A DNA stretch of 64,000 nucleotides from Polaromonas sp. (GTDB taxonomy: Bacteria; Pseudomonadota; Gammaproteobacteria; Burkholderiales; Burkholderiaceae_C), in assembly GCA_021737975.1 (NCBI GenBank), contig JAIPCZ010000001.1:114290-178289 (forward strand), in the 5' to 3' direction. This document shows positions 18,459-25,756 of the stretch, in pieces. Below the pieces are notes generated by a model. That model saw only the letters and a list, made by a program, of their open reading frames with translations. It made no database searches and had not been told where the DNA came from. Numbering within the stretch: the stretch's first letter is position 1; the number at the start of each line of letters is the position of its first letter. The translations under genes were made by a program, and so were the position numbers.

Positions 18459-19850
18459 TCAACATTCAATGACGTTCACGGCCAGGCCGCCGCGACTCGT
18501 CTCCTTGTATTTCGTCATCATGTCGCGTCCGGTGTCGCGCATGGTCTTGATCACCTGGTCCAGTGAGACAAAGTGGGTGCCGTCGCCGCGCAAGGCCATG
18601 CGTGCCGCATTCAGCGCCTTGACCGATCCCATGGCATTGCGCTCAATGCAGGGAATCTGGACACGTCCGCCCACCGGGTCGCAGGTCAGCCCGAGGTTGT
18701 GCTCCATGCCGATCTCGGCGGCATTCTCGACTTGTTCAGGCGTTCCGCCCATGACCGCGGCCAGTCCACCCGCGGCCATTGAGCAGGCCACGCCAACTTC
18801 GCCCTGGCAGCCGACCTCGGCACCGCTGATGGAGGCGTTTTCCTTGTACAGCAGACCAATGGCACCCGCCGTCAGCAAGAAGTTTCGAATGCCGTCCTGG
18901 GTGGCGCCGGGACAGAAACGCTCGTAGTAGAGCATCACCGCCGGCACAATGCCGGCTGCGCCGTTGGTGGGTGCGGTGACCACGCGCCCCCCGGCGGCGT
19001 TCTCCTCGTTGACCGCCATCGCATAGAGGTTGACAAAATCAAGCGTGGTCAACTGGTCCTTCAGGGAATGCTCGGGGCGCGAGCTCAAGGAGCGATGCAA
19101 CTCGGCCGCCCGGCGCTTGACCCTCATGTTTCCGGGCAAATGTCCCTCGGTCCGGCAGCCGCGGTCGACGCAAGCCTTCATGGCGTCCCAGATCTGGTCC
19201 AGACCGGCGTCGAGCTCGGCATCCGTGCGCCAGGCGAGTTCATTCTTGCGCATGACCTGGGCGATCGACAAGCCGGTCTGTGTGCTGATCGCGAGCAGGG
19301 CGTCAGCACTGGAAAACGGATGCGCCAGGACGGTCGGATCGACGACAAAATGAGGTTGCTCCCTGGCTGCGTCCGCCTCTTCCTGCGAGACCACAAAACC
19401 ACCACCCACCGAAAAATAGCGACGCTCCTCCAGCAGGCTGCCGTCGCCAGAAAATGCACTGAAACGCACACCGTTGGAGTGAAAGGGCAGGGATTCATTG
19501 CGCAGGAACAACAGGTCTTCGCGCTCGCAAAAGGCGACCGGCTGCACCCCGTTGACCAACAGGCTGCCCCTGGCGCGCATCTCCTTGAGGCGGAGCTCGA
19601 TACTGTCCGGATCGATGCTGTCGGGCATTTCACCCTCAAGCCCCAGCATGATGGCCGTGTCGGTCCCGTGGCCCTTTCCGGTGGCGGCCAGCGAGCCATA
19701 CAATTTTGCTTCAATGCGCCGGGTGTCGCTCAGTAGCTCCGACTTGGCCAGCCGCCGCGCGAACATCGCTGCCGCCTTCATCGGTCCGACCGTGTGGGAG
19801 GACGACGGACCAATGCCGATTTTGAAAAGATCAAAGACGCTGTGGGCCAT
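18459..19850 (-). CDS. sdaA: L-serine dehydratase (L-serine ammonia-lyase), iron-sulfur type
   Basis: A 463-residue enzyme converting L-serine to pyruvate and ammonia. The N-terminal [21 protein letters not shown] is diagnostic of the single-chain bacterial type. The C-terminal half holds the cysteines that bind the 4Fe-4S cluster, in CPGATQDG and in [18 protein letters not shown]. It is the first gene of the sarcosine oxidase operon and supplies the outlet: glycine made from betaine is joined with methylene-THF by serine hydroxymethyltransferase (not in this window) and serine is then deaminated. Confidence 0.93.
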   Translation of the reverse strand: MAHSVFDLFKIGIGPSSSHTVGPMKAAAMFARRLAKSELLSDTRRIEAKLYGSLAATGKGHGTDTAIMLGLEGEMPDSIDPDSIELRLKEMRARGSLLVNGVQPVAFCEREDLLFLRNESLPFHSNGVRFSAFSGDGSLLEERRYFSVGGGFVVSQEEADAAREQPHFVVDPTVLAHPFSSADALLAISTQTGLSIAQVMRKNELAWRTDAELDAGLDQIWDAMKACVDRGCRTEGHLPGNMRVKRRAAELHRSLSSRPEHSLKDQLTTLDFVNLYAMAVNEENAAGGRVVTAPTNGAAGIVPAVMLYYERFCPGATQDGIRNFLLTAGAIGLLYKENASISGAEVGCQGEVGVACSMAAGGLAAVMGGTPEQVENAAEIGMEHNLGLTCDPVGGRVQIPCIERNAMGSVKALNAARMALRGDGTHFVSLDQVIKTMRDTGRDMMTKYKETSRGGLAVNVIEC

Positions 19851-20412
19851 TTCGACTGTTTACCTTGTGTTGCGCATGACCTGGCTCGTTAACGCCACGC
19901 TGCACCATGCGCGTGAATGAACCGGCTGACACCATGCATTGTGGAGAGTCGTTCTGTTGCTGGTGTCCACATTACGACCCCGGAGCATCTGAATGCGACA
20001 CGTCCAGCAGACGGCATGCCGCACTGCTATTGGCCCGGGCCATCCTTACTTTGGGAGCCGCAAGATGGTGGAGTCTTTGCTCACCTGGTCGCTGTGATCG
20101 ATTGGTAATTCCGGCGGGTGCCGAGTTGGCGCAGCGCCAAGCATGAAGACCTGCACCTCAAGGGCTAGGCCACGATGGGCGAACTCCTGATCGGGTTGGC
20201 AAAATACTTTGCCTTTTACAACGCAGAGCGCCCGCATCAAGCACTGGGAAATCAAACCCCGCAGGAAGTTCACAAGACTTCAAAGGGCGGCGGTGCGATG
20301 ATCGTGGCTAAATACCGGGTAGCGGAAAGACTCCGGGGTGCGCTTCACCATTCCCGTCCATTCAATCCATCACTTGAAGTGATATGGCAGTTACCGCTGG
20401 AGACATTGAAAA
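19851..20412. other. Region upstream of sdaA with the IS3 remnant
   Basis: About 560 bases separate sdaA (minus) from the alpha/beta hydrolase gene (plus). The first 200 bases must hold the sdaA-sox operon promoter, but no clear -35/-10 pair stands out. The rest is the transposase debris at 20064-20303 and about 100 bases of leader before the hydrolase, with a weak GGAG at 20400. No other gene is supported. Confidence 0.5.
20064..20303 (+). pseudogene. Decayed IS3-family transposase remnant
   Basis: Two pieces of an IS3-type integrase core can be read. At 20064-20107 the frame gives DGGVFAHLVAVIDW, the strand with the first catalytic Asp, then a stop. From about 20118 a second piece reads SWRSAKHEDLHLKG, a TAG at 20166 where the family has Tyr, and then the C-terminal FYNAERPHQALGNQTPQEV block. 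The middle of the catalytic domain is missing. No inverted repeats or target duplication could be found, so the element is dead. It marks the boundary between the sox operon and the next transcription unit. Confidence 0.75.
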
Positions 20413-21492
20413 ATGAAATACGATATTTTGTGTGCCGTCGCGTTGTTTTCGGCAACTTTTTCATTCTCGGCGAACGGGCAAGGGCTCGCTGCAGGAGCTG
20501 TCGAAGACCCCGTGCATGCCGCATGTGTATCACCTTCACAGCCCGTGCGTGAAGACCGTTTCATTCCGATTGGTGGTGCAGAACAGTGGGTCACCATTCA
20601 CGGTGATAGTTGCGCCAATCCCGTGATTTTGTTTTTGCATGGCGGTCCTGGCAACACACTGAGTCCCTATGCTGACGCCGTTTATGGCGCCTGGGCACGG
20701 CGCTTCACGCTTGTTCAGTGGGATCAGCCCGGTGCGGCGCGAACGTTTGGGCGCAGTGTCGTGTCCACTCACTCCACGCTGACACTGGAGCGCATGGCGC
20801 AAGACGGAATAGCTCTGGCCCAATACCTGACCCGTCACCTTGGAAAAAAGAAGATCATTTTGCTCGGTGGCTCCTGGGGCAGCATTTTGGGAGTGCATAT
20901 GGTCAAGGCGCGGCCCGACTTGTTTTATGCCTATGTAGGGGTCTCGCAGGTGGTCAGTTACCGTGAAAACCTGACAGCGAGCTACGCAAAATTGATGGAG
21001 ATGGCGCGTGCAAAACGTGATCAAAGCACCATTTCAACTTTGGAGACCATGGGTCGGCCTCCGTGGGTGAATCCCCGTAACTTCGGCATCTTGCGCCGGC
21101 TTACCAGGGCTTATGAGTCGCTGAATTCTCCCCCCGCACCACAGTCATGGTGGGTACGCGCCCCTCAATATAACAATGCCGAGCGGATCGCGGAGTACGA
21201 AGCGGGAGAGGATTTTTCCTACCTGCAATTCGTGGGACTAGTGGGCGAGGGCATGTTTTCCCGCGTTGACTTGACTTCTTTGGGCCTGGATTTTGAAGTA
21301 CCTGTCTTCATGATTCACGGGGCGCATGACCTGGTGGCAATCCCGGAGGTGGCTCGCAGCTATTTCGATGACATCAGGGCACCGCAAAAGGAAATGCTGT
21401 TGGTTCCACATGCTGGCCATGATCCAAACGCGGCGCTTGTTGATGCGCAATACACCGTCATCCAGGAGCGCGTCCGCCCCTTGACGCAATGA
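20413..21492 (+). CDS. Secreted alpha/beta hydrolase, prolyl-aminopeptidase-like
   Basis: A 359-residue protein with a signal peptide (hydrophobic residues 5-22, likely cleavage near NGQG). The oxyanion segment HGGPG is at 76-80 and the nucleophile S154 lies in GGSWGS, both typical of the proline iminopeptidase branch. The catalytic Asp is probably in IHGAHDLV and the His in PHAGHDP near the C terminus. It is likely periplasmic. Base composition is lower in GC than the neighbouring sox and mttB genes and it sits right after an IS3 remnant, so it may have been acquired separately. Substrate unknown. Confidence 0.8.
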   Translation: MKYDILCAVALFSATFSFSANGQGLAAGAVEDPVHAACVSPSQPVREDRFIPIGGAEQWVTIHGDSCANPVILFLHGGPGNTLSPYADAVYGAWARRFTLVQWDQPGAARTFGRSVVSTHSTLTLERMAQDGIALAQYLTRHLGKKKIILLGGSWGSILGVHMVKARPDLFYAYVGVSQVVSYRENLTASYAKLMEMARAKRDQSTISTLETMGRPPWVNPRNFGILRRLTRAYESLNSPPAPQSWWVRAPQYNNAERIAEYEAGEDFSYLQFVGLVGEGMFSRVDLTSLGLDFEVPVFMIHGAHDLVAIPEVARSYFDDIRAPQKEMLLVPHAGHDPNAALVDAQYTVIQERVRPLTQ

Positions 21493-21852
21493 CGATGACG
21501 CCCTTATGCCAGCCAGTCTTGCAAGGACATGTTTAGGCCTGGTGGTAACAACTTGCGGCGGCAAGCCACCCACTTTGAAAGTCGCCTGATGATGCAAGGT
21601 GCGCGGCACCGGAATCTTGAAATCTCATCGTGCGGTTCTCCTGCATGAAGCGGGCCCGGCTTTTGGGATCATGCTGCATCGCACCTCCACAAACCGGACA
21701 GATTACTTGCTAAGCACCGGACAACTCATTTACGCCCGACAACAGCAGTAAATGGATTTGTTCAAATGAACAATGCCATGTAATATTCGCGAGGGGTCCG
21801 TGCCAGCCTATTTCGGCGAGCATTGTGGACTCCCGAACCGAGGAAATGAGAC
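21493..21852 (+). other. Intergenic region before the GYD-domain gene
   Basis: No gene is supported. The first 250 bases show only a short direct repeat (ACCGGACA at about 21696 and 21717). The last 100 bases hold the promoter listed at 21758-21786 and a ribosome binding site (GAGGAAATGAG) ahead of the GYD gene. Confidence 0.45.
21758..21786 (+). promoter_or_regulatory. Promoter with overlapping palindromic operator
   Basis: A perfect inverted repeat TTGTTCA-AA-TGAACAA covers 21758-21773. Its left arm doubles as a -35 box (TTGTTC), and TAATAT at 21781-21786 is a good -10 box after a 17-base spacer. A dimeric repressor sitting on the palindrome would block the promoter. The downstream gene is the GYD-domain protein. 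Confidence 0.6.
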
Positions 21853-22173
21853 ATGACCAAGTACCTGATTAAAGTCAACTACACGGCTGATGGCGCCAGA
21901 GGGTTAATCAAGGACGGCGGCTCCAAGCGACGAAGCGCCGCACAAGCAGTGGGTGAGTTGCTGGGCGGTCGCCTTGAGTCCATGTACTTCGCCCTCGGCG
22001 ACACGGACGCGTATGTCATTGCGGACATGCCTGACAACACAAGCGTTGCCGCTCTCACTCTGGCCCTCGCAGCCAGTGGCGGTGTGACCGCAACTACCAC
22101 CGTCCTCCTGACTGCCGAGGAGATGGACCAAGCAAGCAAAAAATCACCTGCATACAAGCCGCCGGGGCAGTGA
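21853..22173 (+). CDS. GYD-domain protein (PF08734)
   Basis: A 106-residue soluble protein with a ferredoxin-like GYD fold: MTKYLIKVNYTADGARGLIKDGG, a GGRLESMYFALGDTDAYVIADMPD segment and a final TVLLTAEEMD strand. GYD is replaced by GDTD here. The family is of unknown function and often regulated as a single gene. The ATG has GAGGAAATGAG upstream and its own promoter with a palindrome. Its neighbours give no direct hint. Confidence 0.8.
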   Translation: MTKYLIKVNYTADGARGLIKDGGSKRRSAAQAVGELLGGRLESMYFALGDTDAYVIADMPDNTSVAALTLALAASGGVTATTTVLLTAEEMDQASKKSPAYKPPGQ

Positions 22174-22355
22174 AGGCTTAAAAATCGTTGTGTCGCCGGC
22201 GATGTTTCATGATCCTTTGCCAATGCCCCCAAGCCGGCGCTCATCCTCGCTCCCTTCGATCGCCGCACGCTGGGAAATGAAGCCTCGCACCAAGACTTGG
22301 CTTCAGGGTAACGGCTGCGGCGGAGCCGCGCGAAGGGCGGCTATTCGAGGCGGCA

Positions 22356-22481
22356 ATGGCGCCGATGACCGGCGTGCTGGGAGTCGGACTGATGGGTGCG
22401 TCGGTGACTTTCCTCGTTCTCAGCAACGTCGTTGTCGCCGTCGGGTGCGCCAGCGGGATTATTGCTCTTGCTCAAGCCTAA
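22356..22481 (+). CDS. Possible 41-residue single-span membrane protein
   Basis: A short frame from ATG 22356 (alternative 22365) encodes one hydrophobic span of about 30 residues (VLGVGLMGASVTFLVLSN onward) with no charged residue. GAGG lies five bases before the first ATG. The composition is strikingly membrane-like for a chance frame, but there is no homologue I can name and the frame also extends upstream without a stop for 25 codons. It may be a real small protein or the tail of a decayed membrane protein. Confidence 0.3.
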   Translation: MAPMTGVLGVGLMGASVTFLVLSNVVVAVGCASGIIALAQA

Positions 22482-22602
22482 ATTCCGACCGTCATCGACC
22501 CGGAACCCGGAGAAAGAGCATAGCGGGTGGTCAAAGCGCCTTCAGACCCAAGGCGGCCGCGCGCTGCCTGTTTGCGACAAACGAGGCACCCGACGGGCGC
22601 TT

Positions 22603-22673
22603 CAGGCGACCCCCTGCCGGATCCCGGAGGCAGAAAAGGGCTATGGCGTCTGCATGCAAGAGGGGGTCGCCTG
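22603..22673 (+). repeat. Perfect 13-bp inverted repeat in the mttB1 leader
   Basis: CAGGCGACCCCCT at 22603-22615 is matched exactly by its reverse complement at 22661-22673. The 45-base loop contains a second weaker pairing (CTGCC with GGCAG). The structure ends 84 bases before the mttB1 start. As RNA it would be a very stable stem and could be a leader regulator; as DNA it could be a distant operator pair. No known riboswitch consensus fits. Confidence 0.6.
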
Positions 22674-22757
22674 TGGATCACAAGCCGGCGGGGCGGGTCA
22701 CCATACTATCGGCACTTCAGGAATTTTTGAGCCTGGGGAATGATCTGGAGACACCGT

Positions 22758-24341
22758 ATGGATGATTCACAAACTCAGGCCGAAACACAGACGCCGCGCG
22801 GTCGCCGCGCTGGCGGTGGGCGCGAAGCCAAGCGGGCCGCGCGAAGCGCCCGCAGCAGCCAGTCCGTGCCGTACATCACGCGCAAAATTCCCTATTTCGA
22901 GGTGCTGGACGAGGAGGGCCTGTCCATCATTGAGCGTAATGCCGACACGATTCTGGAAGAGATCGGCATCGATTTCCGCGACGATGCGGAAGCCCTGGAG
23001 CTATGGAAGGCCGCCGGCGCCGATGTCAAGGGCGAGCGGGTTCGTTTTCCCCGCGGCATGTGCCGCAGTCTGGTGCAGGCCAGCGCCCCGCGCGAATTCA
23101 TCCAGCACGCGCGCAACCCGGCCCACAATGTTGTCATTGGCGGCAAAAACACCGTTTTTGCCCCGGCCTATGGTTCGCCCTTTGTGCGCGATCTGGACAA
23201 GGGCCGTCGTTACGCCACCATCGAGGACTTTCGCAATTTCGTGAAATTGACCTACATGGCGAATTCGCTTCACCATTCGGGCGGAACGATTTGTGAACCC
23301 GTCGACTTGCCGGTCAACAAGCGCCATTTCGACATGGTTTACGCGCACATGAAATACAGCGACAAACCCTTCATGGGCTCGGTCACCCACCCGGATCGTG
23401 CCAGGGACACCGTCGAGATGGCGAAGGCCCTGTTTGGCGACCAGTACATGGACCCGCTCACGGGCCGGCCCAAGACCGTGGTCATCAACCTGATCAACGC
23501 CAACTCACCGATGACGTTTGACGAAACCATGCTGGGGGCTGCCAAAGTCTATGCCCGGGCCAATCAGGCCACCATCATCACCCCCTTCATCCTGGCAGGC
23601 GCGATGTCGCCCGTGACCGTGGCCGGCACAGCCGCGCAGACGCTGGCCGAGGCACTGGCCGGCATGGCCTTTGTGCAATTGGTCAATCCTGGAGCCCCGG
23701 TGGTCCTGGGCAGCTTCGCCTCGTCGATCTCGATGCAGTCCGGCGCACCCACGTTTGGCACACCTGAGCCGGCGCTGGTGCTGTACGTGATGGCCGCCCT
23801 GGCGCGCCGCCTGGGCGTGCCTTTCCGGTCGGGCGGTGGTTTGTGCGGCTCCAAAATATCCGATGCGCAGGCCGCGTCGGAGTCTGCCAACACCCTGCTG
23901 CCAACCTGCCTGGGGGGCGTCAATTTTGTCCTGCACACGGCTGGCTGGCTCGAGGGGGGTCTGTCCATGGGGTATGAAAAGTTCATCATGGATGTGGATC
24001 AGGCGGGCATGATGCACACCTTGCTGGCCGGCGTCGACATGTCCGAGAACGGGCAGGCGCTGGACGCCATCCGCGAGGTGGGTCCCGGCAAACACTTCCT
24101 GGGCTGCGCGCACACGCAGGCCAATTTCGAGAGCGCCTTCTACCGCTCGCCGATCACCGACAACAACAGCTTCGAACAGTGGGAGGCGGAGGGATCGTCC
24201 GACATGACCGTGCGTGCCAACGCCCTGTGGAAGAAGCAGCTGGCCGAGTATGAGGCGCCGCCGCTTGACCCGGCGGCAGACGAGGCCATCCTGGACTACG
24301 TGAACCGGCGCAAGGCCTCGTTTGCGGACTCCAACATCTAG
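22758..24341 (+). CDS. MttB-family (non-pyrrolysine) quaternary amine methyltransferase, copy 1
   Basis: A 527-residue member of the trimethylamine methyltransferase family (PF06253). The frame has no in-frame TAG, so it lacks pyrrolysine and belongs to the group that demethylates quaternary amines such as glycine betaine, proline betaine or carnitine with a corrinoid protein as acceptor. Conserved stretches include EEIGIDFRDDAE, RFPRG, FILAGAMSPVT, GAPTFGTPEPA, HTAGWLEGGLSMGYEKF and the C-terminal YRSPITDNNSFEQWEAEGS. The N-terminal 40 residues are Arg/Ala-rich and probably flexible. With choX, betB and betA in the island, glycine betaine is the likeliest substrate. The ATG at 22758 has CTGGAG upstream. 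Confidence 0.87.
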   Translation: MDDSQTQAETQTPRGRRAGGGREAKRAARSARSSQSVPYITRKIPYFEVLDEEGLSIIERNADTILEEIGIDFRDDAEALELWKAAGADVKGERVRFPRGMCRSLVQASAPREFIQHARNPAHNVVIGGKNTVFAPAYGSPFVRDLDKGRRYATIEDFRNFVKLTYMANSLHHSGGTICEPVDLPVNKRHFDMVYAHMKYSDKPFMGSVTHPDRARDTVEMAKALFGDQYMDPLTGRPKTVVINLINANSPMTFDETMLGAAKVYARANQATIITPFILAGAMSPVTVAGTAAQTLAEALAGMAFVQLVNPGAPVVLGSFASSISMQSGAPTFGTPEPALVLYVMAALARRLGVPFRSGGGLCGSKISDAQAASESANTLLPTCLGGVNFVLHTAGWLEGGLSMGYEKFIMDVDQAGMMHTLLAGVDMSENGQALDAIREVGPGKHFLGCAHTQANFESAFYRSPITDNNSFEQWEAEGSSDMTVRANALWKKQLAEYEAPPLDPAADEAILDYVNRRKASFADSNI

Positions 24342-24380
24342 GCTTGCTCCAGCCCGGAGTGTCCGGCGCTGACATCCCGC

Positions 24381-24403
24381 CACCGGAGCGCAACGCTCCG
24401 GTG
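24381..24403. terminator. Strong hairpin between mttB1 and folB
   Basis: A perfect 10-bp stem (CACCGGAGCG paired with CGCTCCGGTG) with a CAA loop begins 40 bases after the mttB1 stop. No T-run follows, so it is not a classical terminator. It may protect the mttB1 3' end or lower read-through into folB. Confidence 0.55.
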
Positions 24404-24450
24404 CGCCGGGTCATCGCTTCTTCATCCACCAAGCCCCGTCCGCGAACACC

Positions 24451-24822
24451 ATGAACACCACCTCCGGCATCCAGACCCTCAGACTGACGGGGCTGCGTTT
24501 CTCTGCCAATCTCGGAATTCTGGAGTCCGAGAAGCTGGCGCCCCAGCCCATTGAAGTCAGCGCTGAACTGTGCCTGGGCGCGCAGCCCCTGTTGCCGCGT
24601 AATGACGACATCGGCCATGTTCTGGACTACCGCAAGGTGCGCCAGATCATCATCAACGAGTGCACGGCCGAGCATGTGAATCTGCTCGAGAGCCTGATCG
24701 GCAAGCTCGCCAACCGGCTGCTGCAGCTCCCGTCCGTGCTGGGCGTGCGGATCAAGATTGCCAAGCTCGAGATTTTTGATGACTGCGAGGTATCCATTCA
24801 CGTCGAGGCCGGCCAATGGTGA
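24451..24822 (+). CDS. folB: Dihydroneopterin aldolase (FolB)
   Basis: A 123-residue member of the FolB family. It splits 7,8-dihydroneopterin in folate synthesis. Features are LRLTGLRFSANLGILESEK at the N terminus, the DYRKVRQIII segment, AEHVNLLESLIGKLANRLL (catalytic helix) and a final VSIHVEAGQW strand. Placing a folate-synthesis gene between mttB1 and the dimethylglycine oxidoreductase suggests extra pterin supply for THF-dependent demethylation; it may be a second, pathway-linked copy. The start could also be a nearby codon, but the ATG at 24451 gives the family length. Confidence 0.85.
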   Translation: MNTTSGIQTLRLTGLRFSANLGILESEKLAPQPIEVSAELCLGAQPLLPRNDDIGHVLDYRKVRQIIINECTAEHVNLLESLIGKLANRLLQLPSVLGVRIKIAKLEIFDDCEVSIHVEAGQW

Positions 24823-24864
24823 AGCCCGCCACGCCAGCGCGCACCGGGACGCGGTAAATTGGCC

Positions 24865-25578
24865 ATGCCGATGAACGCGCCTTCGCGCGCCCTGATCGCG
24901 GAGGCCCTGCGTGGCCACGGCCTGCAAGTGCGCGGTGCGTGGCAACCCGACGCGCGTGATGCCCTGCCCCGGCTTGCAGGGGGAAAAGTGCCCACCGTGG
25001 TCTGGATGGTCGGCGGCGTGGGCTCAGGCCTGTGGCCCGCGTTTGCGGCCTCTTCTTTTTACGCCGATGGTTTGCCGGACCCCCTGGACCGGTGGAGCCG
25101 GGCGATCGGCCAGGCGCTCGCGCAGCGCTGGGGTGGCCTTGCGCTTTTTCCTTTTGACGGCCCACCCTACTGGCCCTTTCAGCAATGGGCAGCTCGCGCC
25201 GAGGCACTGTGCAGCAGCCCCCTGATGCTGAGGCTGCACCCGGAGTACGGCCTGTGGCACGCCTACCGGTTTGCGCTGGCCTTGCCCGCGCTGTCGCCTG
25301 ATGATGCGCCTGCCGTGCGCCTGGGCGAGCCTTCCGTGGGCACCGACGTGTGCCTGAGCTGTGCCGGCCAGCCCTGTTTGCAGGCCTGTCCGGTTCAGGC
25401 GTTTGACGGCAAGGGCTACCGGCTCGATGCCTGCGCAGCCCATCTGCACAGTTCCCAGGGCCGGGACTGCATGCAGGACGGCTGCCTGGCCCGTCGCGCC
25501 TGCCCCGTGGGCACGGAGCATGCCTATGTGCAGGAGCATGCCGCATTTCACATGCGCGCTTTCGCGCAAGCACATTGA
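24865..25578 (+). CDS. Dicluster 4Fe-4S protein with a cobalamin-processing-like N-terminal domain
   Basis: A 237-residue protein. The C-terminal half has eight cysteines arranged as two 4Fe-4S clusters: C163, C166, C171, C175 and C190, C202, C207, C213. The N-terminal 140 residues contain LFPFDGPPYWPFQQWA and LHPEYGLWHAYRFALAL, which resemble the MMACHC (CblC)/QueG-type cobalamin-binding fold where a HPxYGxW segment lies near the cobalamin. The call of a B12-handling reductase is an inference from this likeness and from its position beside mttB1. It could supply electrons for corrinoid activation. ATG 24865 or 24871 are both possible starts. Confidence 0.6.
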   Translation: MPMNAPSRALIAEALRGHGLQVRGAWQPDARDALPRLAGGKVPTVVWMVGGVGSGLWPAFAASSFYADGLPDPLDRWSRAIGQALAQRWGGLALFPFDGPPYWPFQQWAARAEALCSSPLMLRLHPEYGLWHAYRFALALPALSPDDAPAVRLGEPSVGTDVCLSCAGQPCLQACPVQAFDGKGYRLDACAAHLHSSQGRDCMQDGCLARRACPVGTEHAYVQEHAAFHMRAFAQAH

Positions 25579-25756
25579 TCCGGAGCGCCGGCGCCGCGCC
25601 GCCGGGTGCCGCCGATTGCCTGGCGCAGCTTGACGCGTTTCTATAAGCGACAGTCGCAATTGGATCTTCACCCGTGCAGGGCCTGAATACACTTTGTGCG
25701 ATTACCGGGAGGATCCCTTTCCGTCCGGTTCCATTACCCCTAGGAGCAAGCGCAAA

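Noticed and set aside
22490..22650. Possible glycine riboswitch (CCCGGAGAAAGAGC, CTTCAG, CCGGAGGCAGAAAAGG fragments)
   Set aside because: The fragments are not in the consensus order or spacing, and the conserved glycine-pocket core cannot be built. Only the inverted repeat is kept as an observation.
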